Source: Caprella mutica (taxonomy: Eukaryota; Arthropoda; Malacostraca; Amphipoda; Caprellidae). From it: a DNA stretch of 64,000 bases. Shown in pieces: positions 43,701 through 55,820 of the stretch. The stretch lies in the NCBI GenBank assembly GCA_947561585.1, contig CANNZV010005161.1, forward strand, positions 1 to 64,000, in the 5' to 3' direction. The position numbers and the translations under genes are program-made. Within the stretch, counting starts at the first letter, position 1. Each line of letters starts with the position of its first letter. Under the pieces are notes generated by a model. That model was not told where the DNA came from, did no database searches, and saw only the letters and a program-made list of their open reading frames with translations.

Positions 43701-44130
43701 GGTACGGTTAAGAGCCCCCCGGTCAAGAGCTCCCCCGGTCACGAGCCCCCCCGGTCATGAGCCCCCCTAGGTCATAAGCCCCCCCGGTCACGAGCCCCCC
43801 TCCCTGTTTTTTTAATCCATATTTTACCTAGTTAAACAAATGAAGAACTACTTAGATAGATATAACTGAGAGTTGCTAATGTTGTTTGATGTAGTTTGTT
43901 GTATCCGCTAGTTTGTTGTACTGCACACATCATGATTGTTTAATGACCTGGCAGGGGGGTTCGGAGGGCGGCACGCCCCCCGATATACATATACTTTATG
44001 TCTAATAAGTAATGAACTACAAAAGTGTCAATAAGGATTAAATAATATAGGTAAATAAGGATTTAAAAACGGTTGGGCTCGTGATCGGGGGGGGGGGGGG
44101 GCTCATGACCGGGGGGGGGGGGGGGGTATC
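43701..44130 (+). mobile_element. Foldback-like element with GGTCATGAGCCCCC terminal repeats, copy 2
   Basis: Left units run GGTTAAGAGCCCCCC, GGTCAAGAGCTCCCC, GGTCACGAGCCCCCC and GGTCATGAGCCCCCC. The right end is the complement with long G runs (44091-44127). The core TTTGTTGTATCCGCTAGTTT and ACTGCACACATCATGATTGT is shared with 41.3 kb (reverse) and 21.43 kb (forward). Confidence 0.8.
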
Positions 44131-44336
44131 ACTGCAGCGATACCTCACTCGAGAACTACTCGAACCAAAACTACGGACCAATCTGACTCAAGACATGAGC
44201 TGAGTACAATAGGAATAAATAGATAAAAAATAACTCTTGTTTGATTGTCACATTTATTAATTCATCATTTGTTTATGTATTAATTAGAGCTGGAAAAGAA
44301 GAAAATAAGAGGATAGCACAGTACAGAGAATATATA
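44131..44336. other. Noncoding part of the inverted-repeat spacer
   Basis: About 205 bp between foldback-like copy 2 and the right arm. Nothing was recognised. Confidence 0.4.
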
Positions 44337-44924
44337 GTATCCCAGAGCTATAGGGGGGATATTACGCGCGTGTCCCGGTAGGCTGTGACGTCACATGTCA
44401 ACAATGGTGCGTACGTTTGTACGTACAGTACAAACACAAAAGATGGCTGCAACACACCCAACTTTTGTTAAATAACGTTTTCGATGATATTTTTTTTAAT
44501 TCCACATTACCGCATGCTATTATCCAATCTTTATAGTCATACGGACGAAAATTAAAAAATGACTGTTGATGAAATTGCTACTGGTCTTTTTACACCCAAA
44601 ATAGTAACAAATTTTTAGTCTTGAAGAAGACGATTTATTCAAGATAATTAGATCATTAGTCAAATCGGTCGCGTTGGCCGCCATCTTAATTCTCTATTCC
44701 ACGTGACCCACGGCAATTCTGTTTACTATGACATGACCTCTTGCTTACATACATGACGTCACAGCCTACCCAGAATAAATTTGAATAATACATGTAACTC
44801 GGGTACTATACTATTCTATTTACTATGAGGATAGGCTATCTAGATAAGTAATAATTAAGTAAGATAAGTGTGTGGCTTAGAAGTGGATATAATAAAACAT
44901 TTTCTAAGACCAGAGAAACACACA

Positions 44925-45010
44925 TTGGAAAAATCTTACAAAAGCTATTTCATAATTTTAGCTGCAATTTTGTACAGAGATTAAACAAATGTTGAGAAAC
45001 AAAATGTGAT
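44925..45010 (-). repeat. Fragment related to the 36138 mariner-like element
   Basis: Its reverse complement (GTTTCTCAACATTTGT, CTCTGTACAAAATTGCAGCT) matches 36223-36270. No termini. Confidence 0.6.
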
Positions 45011-45029
45011 ATTTAAATGAGAGTAGGTA

Positions 45030-45180
45030 GTTACATGTAAGTTTAGCTATGTGTATGTGTGTAAATTTTATTTGTGTAGTTAATGTATTTAGGTGAGTGT
45101 GTATGTCTGTGTGCGTGTGTTTATGTATGTATATGTGGGTGTGTACATACAGTGTGTAGTGTATGTGCGAAAAGATGCCG
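45030..45180 (+). repeat. Degenerate (GT)n / GTGTGTAT low-complexity run
   Basis: Interrupted GTGT and TATGTGT words dominate this stretch. No gene. Confidence 0.7.
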
Positions 45181-46503
45181 GCCTAAACTTTTATTATGCC
45201 GGAGTATTTATGCTCCAACAAAGAGCGTAATATAAAATAAACTCTTGTCTGTAACGTGAATTTGACTTCACAGATATGAACTTGAACTATTTTCTGATTT
45301 TTGTGCAACATTTAAAGTATATTTTAACTTATAACTTTTTCGTAATAGTAAATTATGTGCTATTTTTATTTTCAGGTGGCTCAACATTATATTTTCAGTT
45401 GGCTCAATATTGAGCCTTTTAACTTTCATAGGTGTTACTTCTTCAAACACATGACGCTATTTCCAAGTGTTGTACTAGCGTACTTTTAACACTGTTTCTA
45501 AGAGTTTAGAAGTTTCTCTTTATGATTGTGTAATCCAAATTGGGATTTATCTGTTAGTTTCCTACTCAATAGTGGAGCAGGCCATTAACTGTTAGAATTA
45601 GGTTAAATAACAGTGGGTTAACAACGTTAAGACATAGAGTTTATTTAAAGAGTAAATATGTTATACAATTAGAAGTCTATATAGAGAGATGAGTGAATCA
45701 TATCTCTCTCTGAGTAATGTTAAAGACAGACTGCCTTCAGAAACTACAAGCAGTGGTATTTAACCCTCGACGGAAGTGTGATCGACTTTAGACCTTACGT
45801 CCGTTTCTCATTAAAAGTAATACATGGTTATTGAAACAATAGGTAATTTAATATAGCTGAGCTAGTCTAACAGGAAATTAATATTAAACATATAACGAGT
45901 GTGTAATACATTTAACTAAAATTTCAACATTAACCTCTGATGCATGATATTGCCTGGAGTGATGCATGACATTATTCCGCAGTGTGGGATAATGCCCTGA
46001 ATGGTGCGGGATTAATGCCCGGTTTGCTTGGGTAGCAATTTTTTTAGAAAAAGTTTAATAACTGTTAACCCATTGGTCATAGCGCTAAGCCGTTTTAAAT
46101 GTATAAAATAAGTGACTACCTCTTTCTTTTGCATCTTACAGATCTTTTCTATCTGTAATAATTTTAAAGATAATTGGACTTGTTCAGTAAGTGCGGGGCA
46201 ATACCTGCGTTGACGCTACAAAGGTTAATTTTTTTTCTCTGATAAGGTTTAATGGGCTTCTACTTATTTTGAAAACAAGTTTGATCGATGTTTGTGAAAT
46301 ATTGAGAATTTACTAAGGCATTTATGATTATTAAGTTACTTCGAATGTTTGTGAAAAAGAAGCAAAAATATAAACATGCTTCCAGACCACTACACTCTAT
46401 TGATCATGTTGCTTAATATTACTTACTACAGATACATAAGAAAATCTAAATTTAACAATGAAAACTCAAATTTAAAGATTTAAATTATATGAAGTGATTT
46501 ATC
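45181..46503. other. Noncoding stretch with short degenerate ~22-bp repeats
   Basis: 45936-46025 has four or so degenerate units (TGATGCATGATATTGCC, TGTGGGATAATGCCC, TGCGGGATTAATGCCC) and one more near 46190. A TGTTAGAATTAGG start near 45591 is reminiscent of an LTR edge but no partner was found. The antisense frame 45268-45450 is not supported. Confidence 0.4.
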
Positions 46504-47590
46504 GGTGTCCGAAAAACTGCCAGGCGGAAAACTGCCAGGCACTTACTGGATTTAATGACTTTAGTCAGTAATAACATTTTGATTTAAAAAAAAAAACGAC
46601 GTTCGCTCTTAGTTAAAAAGAGTTAAGAGAACATTCATTGTTAGGTAGTATACAAAACAAAAATATAGTTTTCTTCATTAGAAAAATACATAAAATATAT
46701 TAATGTATAAATATTACAGTAAAAAATCAAATACATGATATAAATTAACAAATAAAACCTTTTTTAGAAAATACTAAAAGAAGAAGAAACAAATAAATGA
46801 TTGCATTAGGGACAGAGTACAATTTCTTTGTTTACACAACGCATCTATACACTATCATTTCATAACGGGTTTAGTGTCTGATTATTTTATTTTTGTTTAT
46901 AATTTGATAATTGAACAAGCCTTCAAGCTTAATATTCGCTTATACTCATTATAAAACAAATTCGATCGATGCCTATGAAATATTTAGAATTTGCAACACA
47001 ACATCTATGATTATAAAACTGATACTACCAACCTAATTCTCAGACAATTTAATTCGATCAAATTGGATTGCATATAAATTAATAATACTTTTACATATAA
47101 ATGAAAATAGTAAAAATGAAGGTGTTAATGTTATGGAGAATAAAATAGTAATAAATATTGATCATACATATAAGTGATGTAACATACACTAATTTATAAT
47201 ATACAAGATATAAATTATAAATCTTTTAAAAATATAAAATCCTATATAGATATATAGACATATACATGCTTTTAAAATGTACGTGACTTAACAATTAAGT
47301 TACAAATGGTAATTAAAATTTCTTTGTGTGCACTGAAGTTTGGCTTGCTGTGTGTTAAATAAACTAGTTTAGTTGAAATACTATTTTCCATTGAATAATA
47401 AGTAATCCAATGATCTATATACTTTAGTTATAACTGTAAAAAATGAATGTCTCCTTAATCACTTGACAAACGGCTAACGCTGTTTTTTATGAATTAAAAT
47501 GTTCTTAGAATGTGTTTATCAAAAGTCAAAAAATACTTAAATTGCCAATAAGTGACTGGCAGTTTTCCGTCTGGCAGTTTTCCGTGTTTA
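46504..47590. mobile_element. TIR element with doubled CGGAAAACTGCCAG ends (~1.09 kb)
   Basis: The left end has CCGAAAAACTGCCAGG and CGGAAAACTGCCAGGCACTT in tandem. The right end has the complements (AAGTGACTGGCAGTTTTCCG, CTGGCAGTTTTCCG). The interior is AT-rich and noncoding, and repeats a diverged block (GATCGATG, GAAATATT.AGAATTT) near 46271 and 46961. The terminal words resemble those of the 37.4-kb element (GGTGT.CGGA.AACTGCCA). No clear target duplication. Confidence 0.75.
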
Positions 47591-48222
47591 CTTAGCTACT
47601 AATTAAAATGCAATTATTTTGTTTACTTTGAGAATAATTAATTAAGCTACTGATTACATATCACTACAAGTGAATTATCATTTATACGGTTATACCTTAG
47701 ATTTTAGAAGATAAGAAAAAGAGAAGATGAATATTAGCTAGACATTATAAAGTAAAACATACATACCAAGTAAAGGATGAAATCTGGCATCAACAAAACT
47801 ATAAAGCACTTTTTTAAAATACATAATATTTTCTATATTAATTATTATTTAGATGAATAGAGCACATATGTTATGATACATAATTAATTATACTGATTTC
47901 ATCAAAAAATACATTTAAAAACGTTCGATTTTACTCTATTGAAACACTCAATATTTAGCACATCTAATTAGTTCCTCATTTATATCTATTGGTGATAGAA
48001 AGGTCGAATTAAATCATTTACCAATACATTGAACAAAGTGCTGTTTTATAAATTAAATCTATATGAGGATTGAAATGCAAGAAAACTGTATCATCAAGAA
48101 ATCTATTACCTATAAATAGGTACCTAAAATATAATGCAATCATAATAATATAAATGTTACAATTGTCCTAATAATATTATCTTAGGTTTCCAAACTATAG
48201 GTGAGAGTATAATAAGATTATA
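47591..48222. other. AT-rich noncoding stretch, nothing recognised
   Basis: No open frame or repeat ends seen. Confidence 0.4.
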
Positions 48223-50865
48223 CAATATACCAGAGCTGGGCGTTCCGCATGAATGTTCGCGAACCGGTTCGGACTGGAAAATGGGTTCGGACATTCGGAT
48301 TCGGAACCTCTTCGAAAACGGTTCGGACTTCAGTGTTCGGAACGTCTTTTTCGCAAGTCCGAACCTCCGTACCCGGGGAAAACTGACCTGTTCATTTAAT
48401 TATTTTACGTTCTGAACATGTACCGTACCTCACGGCTACTATTGTATACATAGGTTTCTGCTTAACACTGAAGCGAAGAACATGCGTCTTTTCCCGCTCT
48501 TCTTCCATTACGTTATTCATCCTTTCTTGAATAGCGGTAAGTTTTATAATAATCTTAACAAGTTAATTCTTTAATAACGGTTTATGTTCCCTCAAATCTC
48601 AATTAAAATTGCTTAAAATATGTAGAACTATAGGTAAGGTTATAAACGTATATATATATATTAGGTAACTTTACATAACACCCTATCCTAGAACCTTAGC
48701 CGTTGGCTAACCAGTCCTCATGGAAAAATAATAATAACTTAAATTCAAGACCGATTTTAAAGCTTTCTTTTCAATCGTTTAATTTTTCGCATAAATACAT
48801 ACGATTAGACAAAAACGAAGGTGATAAATGGTAATATACTCATATTATGAGCATTTATTCAAATCTATAATAATATTAGGAATATATCAGAGATCTTTCC
48901 AGGCATTAGATGCAAGAGTGTTTTTCAGTACATAAGGGTGAATATTTCACTATACTCAGTTAACTGTAACTTATAGCGGCTTAGCGAGATCAAATATGTG
49001 CGAGAACAATTGCGCACACCAAGCTTCGTACAATAACATCTTATAAATATTTGTTTCTTGTCTTAGCTTGCTACTTTTATTTTGAATGATGATTTTTTTC
49101 TTTTGCTTTTACTAATGTATGAAATACTAAATATCAAATGAAGGTTTTTAAAAGAAAAAATATTGAAATGACTCAAATGAGCTAACATTTGACAGCTACG
49201 TAGGTAGGCTGAACAGATAATTTAAGATCGAATATTCGGCTATTTGCTTTACAATTGAATTGATTATAATTTATATATAGGTACTATAATATTATATGTA
49301 TATAAGTTATAATATAAATAACTTAGAGAAATATTCACAGTAATCTTCACTGTCTGACCTTTCTAATATATTGAATAGAAGAAAAAGTTAAGCAAGCAAA
49401 TAGAGTATAGGAATAGCATAATACGGTATCTATAGTACATTCATATTCAAACAAAATGCAAAAAGTTTTTATATCATCAGTTCTCTAGATCGGATTAATC
49501 AAAAATGTTGTAATATAAATGAAAAATTGAAAACTAATAGTAAAAACTTAAAAATGATTTAATTAGATACTTGGATACTTTAATATGGATACACTGTCTT
49601 GCATTGTTATGACGACAGAGTTGGTTTTAATTTTTCTTTGCATGAAATTCGGAGGTCAGAAGAAAATTCAGAATAACAACTTAAACTACGTATTGGAGTG
49701 GAGACTGGAGGGGAACTTTAAAGATACTTAATGCTCATTCAGTCATACTCAATGATACTAACTTATTAAGTATAGTAAGTACAGTGGAACTCCCTTATAG
49801 TGAACTCCTGTATAGTGAATCACGCAGAATAGTAAAATCCGGTATAGCGAACTATAGTGAATATATTTAGGTTAGTCTACACAAATATTCGTAAGTTTTC
49901 TATGAATCTCTCATTCCTATTTATTAAATTCTCTAAATTAGTTGTATTTCATGAAATAGCAACTCTACCAGTGCAAATCCTCTATTATGTATTCATATGA
50001 AGTCACAGTATAATTATTATTATAAATTTATTATATTAACCCTAATGAATTTGACGTATGTTTTATAGGCCTATCTTTTTTATATTACTTTACATATTTC
50101 ATGTCATTTCTTTAAATTTACTGGCCGTTCTTGACTTTGTTCCTACATAAATACCAACTATATTTTTTAATTCAAAAGTTAAATTTTTACGTATCGGCGT
50201 AAATTATGGAATTAATTGTACTTTAACTAGTGACGTGTGGCAACGTAGAAATACAGATTGGTTACCCAATACACAAGAATGTGTCCACGTTTTATGTAGT
50301 AGAGACAAATGCGCGAGCTGTGATTGGTTCACACTCCATCCAATAACAGTTCAGCTCACTCAGTTGCCAATCTATTATATAGCTATGTATTTATTTCTCC
50401 TTATATATTCAATATTTTTACTTGAAATTTGGTACACATTAGTTTAGTACAAAAACTAACAACTTGTCAAAATACAGTAACGTAGGTTTATAAATAAGAC
50501 ATGTGTTTTTTTAACATAGAGTGTAACCTCGTTGTAACTTGTTTCTGACAAATAGTTAGTATCTTGTTGAAAAAACTATATTTTTTATATAGGTTGCCCT
50601 AATAGCCTAGGAAGCATAAGTTAGTAAAAGGGCCGAATATAAATGTGTAGACTGTAGTTTACTTTAATTTTTAGATATAAAATATATATCTAGAAAATCA
50701 GAGGTTAGCTTACAAATGTTCGGACTAAATGTTTGGTTCGGAACAAATGTTCGGACCAAACTTTTGCAAATTGGGTTCGCTCTACGGAGGTTCGGAACCC
50801 AAAATCGACGAAGATTCGGATTCGGAACCTAAAAAAAGGTTCGCACGCCCAGCTCTGCAATATAC
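48223..50865. mobile_element. hAT-type nonautonomous element, 2627 bp, perfect 8-bp duplication
   Basis: Ends CAGAGCTGGGCGT and ACGCCCAGCTCTG; CAATATAC on both sides (48223-48230 and 50858-50865). Element 48231-50857. Subterminal DNA on both sides is rich in GTTCGGA/GGTTCGGAAC words. No transposase frame. At 49791 a fragment, CAGTGGAACTCCCTTATAGT, looks like one end of a Tigger-type element whose other end was not found. Confidence 0.96.
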
Positions 50866-51178
50866 ATACCTGTAGACTGTAGTATCCATTAGTAAATAAA
50901 TAGAGAAGTATGCTAAGTTTCGAATTCATTGACGGTGAACTTGATCCATTCTTCAGAAACGATGTAAACAAATGGCGTCGCACAGAGTACTCTCAAATAT
51001 TAAAAGCATTATTTGTTGAATATTATAAGTGAATAGAGTGTAAAACGTGATAAATGATTTTATGTGATTTAATTTCTATGAAAATGCACGTTTAACTGAA
51101 TAATAGCATGATTTATATTTAAAAACAAATGGAAAATATTTTGTGTGACGTCACTCATAATACTTTCGGATGTTCCAA
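50866..51178. other. Noncoding stretch, nothing recognised
   Basis: About 310 bp without repeat ends or open frames. Confidence 0.4.
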
Positions 51179-51966
51179 TACAGGCAGGCCTCGCTTTAAG
51201 TACAACTCACTTTAGTAAAAGTGGTCCTTATTTCGAGTCATGATTCGAAATAAGAACCATTCGTAAACATATAAAACGGAGACAATTTTCTGAGATTATT
51301 TCACGGTAACTAAAAAAACTTCAAAATTATAATCCAGATAAGGTTATTAGAAGCAATTGGTTCAGAAATTCAACATGTCTCATTTTAGGGTAAGTTCCGT
51401 GTTATCGCACGGTTCCATATTTTCGAACACGTAAAAATCTTTATATAATAATCACTATTTACTTTTATTTCAATCAGTATCCATGATACCAATTATAATA
51501 GAAGCTGAATAATAATTATAATATTTTCTTTTCTGACGTGTCCGAAATAGTAGAATCAATCAATCAATAACTTGGAACTTAGTACCCTACTACCAAAAAC
51601 ATTTCACAGAGCATAAAATTGCGGTTTGTTGAATGTAGCACAATAATTATAGAAATCTAAGTATCTATTAATTACTCACCTATACTGAGTGAGAGTTAAG
51701 CTATGGATGGATTTTAAAACATTTAAGAAATGCACGACTTTAAACTTTTTCATCACAGTAACAAACAATGAAAGACTGTATATTGTTAATAATATGCTTA
51801 TATACGGTTCACTCTAATAATAAATTTTCTTTCTATAACTTATAGAAAATAAGGTATAAATCAAGGAGTGACAATTATAAATTTCTTGTTACTTTTATTC
51901 GCTTTAGTTACCGTTTGGTAACTAAACTGAGTCGTGATTTGGTAACTAAAGCGGGGGATGCCTGTG
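51179..51966. mobile_element. Mariner/Tigger-type MITE copy (CAGGCAGGCC termini), ~784 bp
   Basis: Starts CAGGCAGGCCTCGCTTTA after TA and ends GCGGGGGATGCCTG before TG (decayed TA). It is alignable throughout with 31406-32147 and has a somewhat longer body. Confidence 0.87.
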
Positions 51967-52108
51967 TTGTACTCGGTATACTTCTCTATTTATTCTGTAT
52001 GTTAAATTTATGTACCCATTACATTCACTATATTGTGTACCTCAATTACTCTACGAAAATGTATAGTTTGAAATTAGAAAACCTAGTATTTTTGTTAGAG
52101 GTATTTCA

Positions 52109-52423
52109 GAGATTGGAAACTTTTGCAGGTTCTTCACGCTTTTGGAGACCATCAAATTCTCCTCCCGCCTCAAGAGTAAACAAATCAAACAATTGCATCG
52201 ACGTACATCTCTGCAAGATCTAGCTTCATCTCACCAGAAGTTCTCATTATCTGAATCGATACGAATTGGAAGAGGGGAGAGTTTGCTGGAGGGAAAACCA
52301 CGAACCATTCACCAAATGATCCAGGAGGTGAATCAACAGTTCCAAGTAGGTCATAAGAAGAGAGATCCGGGCCTGTCACCAAAGTGTTTCCAGCTCTCAC
52401 CTGTTATGAATATCTTTCAATGA
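52109..52423 (+). CDS. Possible terminal coding exon of an unrecognised host gene
   Basis: After TTTTGCAG the frame reads FFTLLETIKFSSRLKSKQIK, HRRTSLQDLASSHQKFSLSE, SIRIGRGESLLEGKPRTIHQ, MIQEVNQQFQVGHKKR and ends NIFQ then a stop at 52421-52423. It is serine- and lysine-rich, with balanced codon use and composition unlike the flanking AT-rich DNA. The upstream exon boundary is uncertain (an acceptor near 52101 or 52129). AATAAA lies near 52802. No domain is recognised and no partner exon was found in the window, so it may be the last exon of a gene whose rest lies elsewhere, or a chance frame. Confidence 0.4.
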   Translation, partial: EIGNFCRFFTLLETIKFSSRLKSKQIKQLHRRTSLQDLASSHQKFSLSESIRIGRGESLLEGKPRTIHQMIQEVNQQFQVGHKKRDPGLSPKCFQLSPVMNIFQ

Positions 52424-52824
52424 ATTTTGATAAATATCATTTAAGGCAACAGTCACGGGTAAAATCGAATTTCTTTCACAAAAAAATATCCTAAATGAAA
52501 GTTTGTGCATGAGATATGATACAAACATGTGAAGATTCGAAATTTTGTATTTGTAAATTTAAAAAGTTTGAAACCAGTGACTTTCCCCTTAAAAAAGCTG
52601 TAGATTATTATAATTATTTAGAGGTGACGGACAAACCTAAATAAAAACTATTGAAACGCATCTTATCATTCCTGACCTTCCTCAACTTGAAGGAAAGAGT
52701 CACTGTGTAAATATACTATCAGATAAAATAGTCGTGTACGATGCTAACTGTGTACCTACAAATATATGATTCACATAGTTGCACATATTTTCAGGTAGGT
52801 AAAATAAAGGTAACTAACTATATT
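52424..52824. other. Noncoding stretch
   Basis: Contains the AATAAA near 52802. Nothing else recognised. Confidence 0.4.
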
Positions 52825-53855
52825 GACAGGCGCTTCGTCAACAAGGCATTTCGTTGACAGGACGTTTCGTCGACAGGACGTTTTGTCGACAAATTTTCAA
52901 AAGGGGATATTAACACACTCTAATGTTACAAAACATGTACTTAAACACAATAAACGATCAAATTACAAAATGGAATAATGGTAAGGAGGAAAATTTTGTA
53001 CTCTCTAATACTAAACCAAAACTACTCAATAATACCAAATTTTTTTAAAAGTAATTTGTAAAATTGTATATGCAAGACAAATCTTGAAAAGAATATACCT
53101 TACCAAATTATGAAATCATTGATATCTAAATGACTGTATCGACGCATATAGAGCTTCTTGAATTCAATTCTTTGCCTATAAGTAGCCTTGTGTCACAACT
53201 GCCTATTAGTATCTTGCGGTGTTGGCTTGGGTAAAGGTTGCTTTTCGAGTACTTTAATAATATTAATAATAATATATTAGTACTACAATATTATGTAATA
53301 AGCTCGTCCCTATATATTTTTCTTGGAGTCTGGAGAGGATGTTGAATTTTTTTCTTTCTGGATCAAAATTCGAAAATGGGATATCGTTCTAAGTATCTAT
53401 AAACATTCAACGGTGAGTTTTTTTATATAAAATCTTGACTTTCAATCTAGGATTACCACTCAATTACCAAACACTCGCAGTAGTTGGGCAGTGGGCATTT
53501 ACCAACTGGAAATGAATTGTCAATGTCAAATCCGACAATATAAATCTTATTATTATGAAACGTAAATTAGTGAGAGGAAATTATTTAAAATATGTAATAT
53601 CAAAAACGTAGCTCGACCCAAAATTATCAAATTATTTCAAAATAATTTTTTATTATTTAGTAGTTTTCATTTAGTATAAAAGTAGAAAAACGATTGAAAT
53701 ATATCTAATAGTTTTCCTCCTTACCATTATTCTAATTTGTAATTTGATCGTTTGATATATTTTTCTGTTAAAGTACATGTTTTGTAACATTAGAGTGAGT
53801 TAATATGAGATGAAAAAAGTCCTATTGAAGAAACGTCTGGTCGACGAAATTAATG
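52825..53855. mobile_element. TIR element with GACAGGACGTTTCGTC terminal repeats (~1.03 kb)
   Basis: The left tip has about four tandem units of GACAGG(A/C)(C/G)(G/C)TTTCGTC type. The right tip has the diverged complement (GAAGAAACGTCTGGTCGACG). About 120 bp further in (TCTAATGTTACAAAACATGT, AAACGATCAAATTACAAA, AATAATGGTAAGGAGGAAAA) is repeated inverted at 53710-53800. No coding capacity. Confidence 0.78.
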
Positions 53856-53861
53856 TATTAT

Positions 53862-54056
53862 GGGGGAAAAAATAAACGAGGTCATTTGAATTTTATTAGC
53901 AAAAACCGTGGAGTTTTCAGTAAATATTTTGAGATTTGACAACGTTGCATAACATAAGCACCTCCCACACGTAGTAAGAAGAAAGATGCCAATTAGTGAA
54001 TAGTAAATGACTACATAGATACCAATTAGTGATTTTTTTGAATATTCAAAAATAAT
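53862..54056 (+). repeat. Left copy of a ~195-bp inverted pair (other copy 61328-61527)
   Basis: GTATTATGGGGGAAAAAATA, CAAAAACCGTGGAGTTTTCA and CCCACACGTAGTAAGAAGAA occur here and, reverse-complemented, at 61328-61527 with few differences. A GTCGACGAAA motif adjoins the outer edge of both. Confidence 0.9.
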
Positions 54057-54834
54057 TTCAGTTAAATAATGTCGAATACGAAATTTTCCTTTCGATTAAA
54101 GTTAACATTACTATTAAGCCAGTAATAACAATATGACATGTATTTTAATTTCTTCAACAATTCTTTCAAAAAGTATTATACCTTTAAACAGTAATTAGGA
54201 ATAATTCCTTCGATCAAACTATTTTGCATCGCAAACCTAACGAAATATGGGGAAAAAGATGGAAATTTTTTAACTGTATCATTGCAGGTTTCATGATTTT
54301 TTGCAGCAATTGTATTGTCAAATTTTCCACAGCTTTGAGAGTTAGAATAGTTTGGTTTGTTATACTTTAATAATCATTAATGAGTGCTAAGATATAAACC
54401 ACGATATTTCATCGTATTTAATTTTCAATCTTGCTTTTGTTATGATATTTAAGATAGGTCAATCATGATTCATGAAACACTTTATACAAGTTTGGGCTTG
54501 GTACTACATCCGCATAGAACAGATGCAACAGATTGGCCCATGCGGATCGAAATGCAACTGCACCAAACATTTCATGTGTATATTATATGCAAGAATTTAA
54601 TCATGGGACATAGAAAACAATATTTTATAAACAAATGGCCAATGGTTAGTAGGCAAAAAATGAAGAATGAACTTCCCAGTTTTTTTAACTATTTATTCAT
54701 TCAAAACTTTACTATCAAAGCTCAAAAGCCATTGAAGATCAAGGTCAGGAAGATATTTAACAACAATTCTAGTAGAGAAAAGAAACATGCCGAAAGATAC
54801 TGGTTTTTACAAAATTCTTTTTAATTTCTACCTT
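54057..54834. other. Noncoding stretch with one unsupported 119-codon frame
   Basis: The plus-strand frame 54465-54824 has no recognised domain; its length could arise by chance. Confidence 0.35.
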
Positions 54835-55200
54835 GTCAGTTTATAACGCTACTTGCAGTTTTAGAGGACATTTATGCTCTTCAACTAGGAGATCAGATTT
54901 TTTTAGTAGACTTAATTTAATATCACCTCTTCATTTTCCTCTTCCATCCTTGAGGGCATTCATCGGTGCTTGTCTCACTTTTATGTCACATTCCTTAGTA
55001 AGTGAATTAATTCACCGGGTAGCCTATCTGCATCCATGAGCATAGTCATTGACTGGTGGTTGGTAACTGTATATGGAGTTACTTTTTTCTCTGACTGCTT
55101 CTTAGAGTCCATTGTAATTTACTATCCTTTAACGTGGTAATATAACCTTGGATTCAGACGTTAAACCCTTGACTAAATTTATTAAATCAAATCGCAAGAT
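54835..55200 (+). repeat. Copy of dispersed LINE-associated repeat
   Basis: AACGCTACTTGCAGTTTTAG, ATCACCTCTTCATTTTCCTC and TTTTTTCTCTGACTGCTTCT match 28660-28960 in order. Confidence 0.82.
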
Positions 55201-55820
55201 CCTTCGATTCATGAATTACCTTTAAAGATTTATTATTTACTTATACCCTTTATTCTGCAATTTTGTAAAAAGAGGAAAGGACTCTCGAGAATGGGAATTC
55301 GGATGTAAACTTCTATCCTCTGACCTGGCTAGACGTGTTTGCTCCATTGATATATTCGCAATAATTTTTTTTATATAATATTCTTTTCGCAGACAATCAG
55401 AGGAGTTCTAATTTTAACAACTTAAGATTCATGTAAATATTATATGAAACCTAAAACTTTTAGTGTTCATTTGTTAGTTTAACCTTTGATGGTTTAAAAT
55501 TAATTTGAATTGTTTTATGACTTGTCAAAAACACGGCATTTATCATAAATTTATAATTATTTACAGTTTTATCTTTCACCAGCTGTCCAATTATCTTAAA
55601 TAAAAGCTACCCTCGTTAGGATATTAGTCTTATTTTGAATTTAATTCAAATTTAATATCCAAATCAAATTGTTCGCTGAATGATTAACTATTTACTGGAG
55701 TAACTCGAGGTTTAATTTAGCAAAATAATTTTGGAAATCTCAAAAAGGCAATTTATGGTGAATCGAAATCGAAGATTTAAATAAATATAAAATAATCCGA
55801 TATTGTTTTCCTAATATTTA
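55201..55820. other. AT-rich noncoding stretch, nothing recognised
   Basis: No frame or repeat ends seen. Confidence 0.4.

Larger units (their letters stand above)
43213..44829. repeat. Large inverted repeat, ~490-bp arms
   Basis: The left arm 43213-43704 and right arm about 44337-44829 are nearly exact complements (for example AAGATGGCGGCCAACGCGAC at 43358 versus its complement near 44670). The spacer of about 630 bp holds foldback-like copy 2. Each arm begins and ends with GTACCC(C/G)AG-type inverted tips and holds an inner inverted pair around GGTAGGCTGTGACGTCA. Each arm therefore looks like a MITE present twice in opposite orientation. Confidence 0.92.

Noticed and set aside
45588..45790. 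LTR-like start TGTTAGAATT with a possible primer-binding region
   Set aside because: No second LTR, no target duplication and no gag/pol nearby; too weak to annotate.
54465..54824. 119-codon frame as a host gene
   Set aside because: No domain, no splice or polyadenylation context, AT-rich codon use like noncoding DNA.
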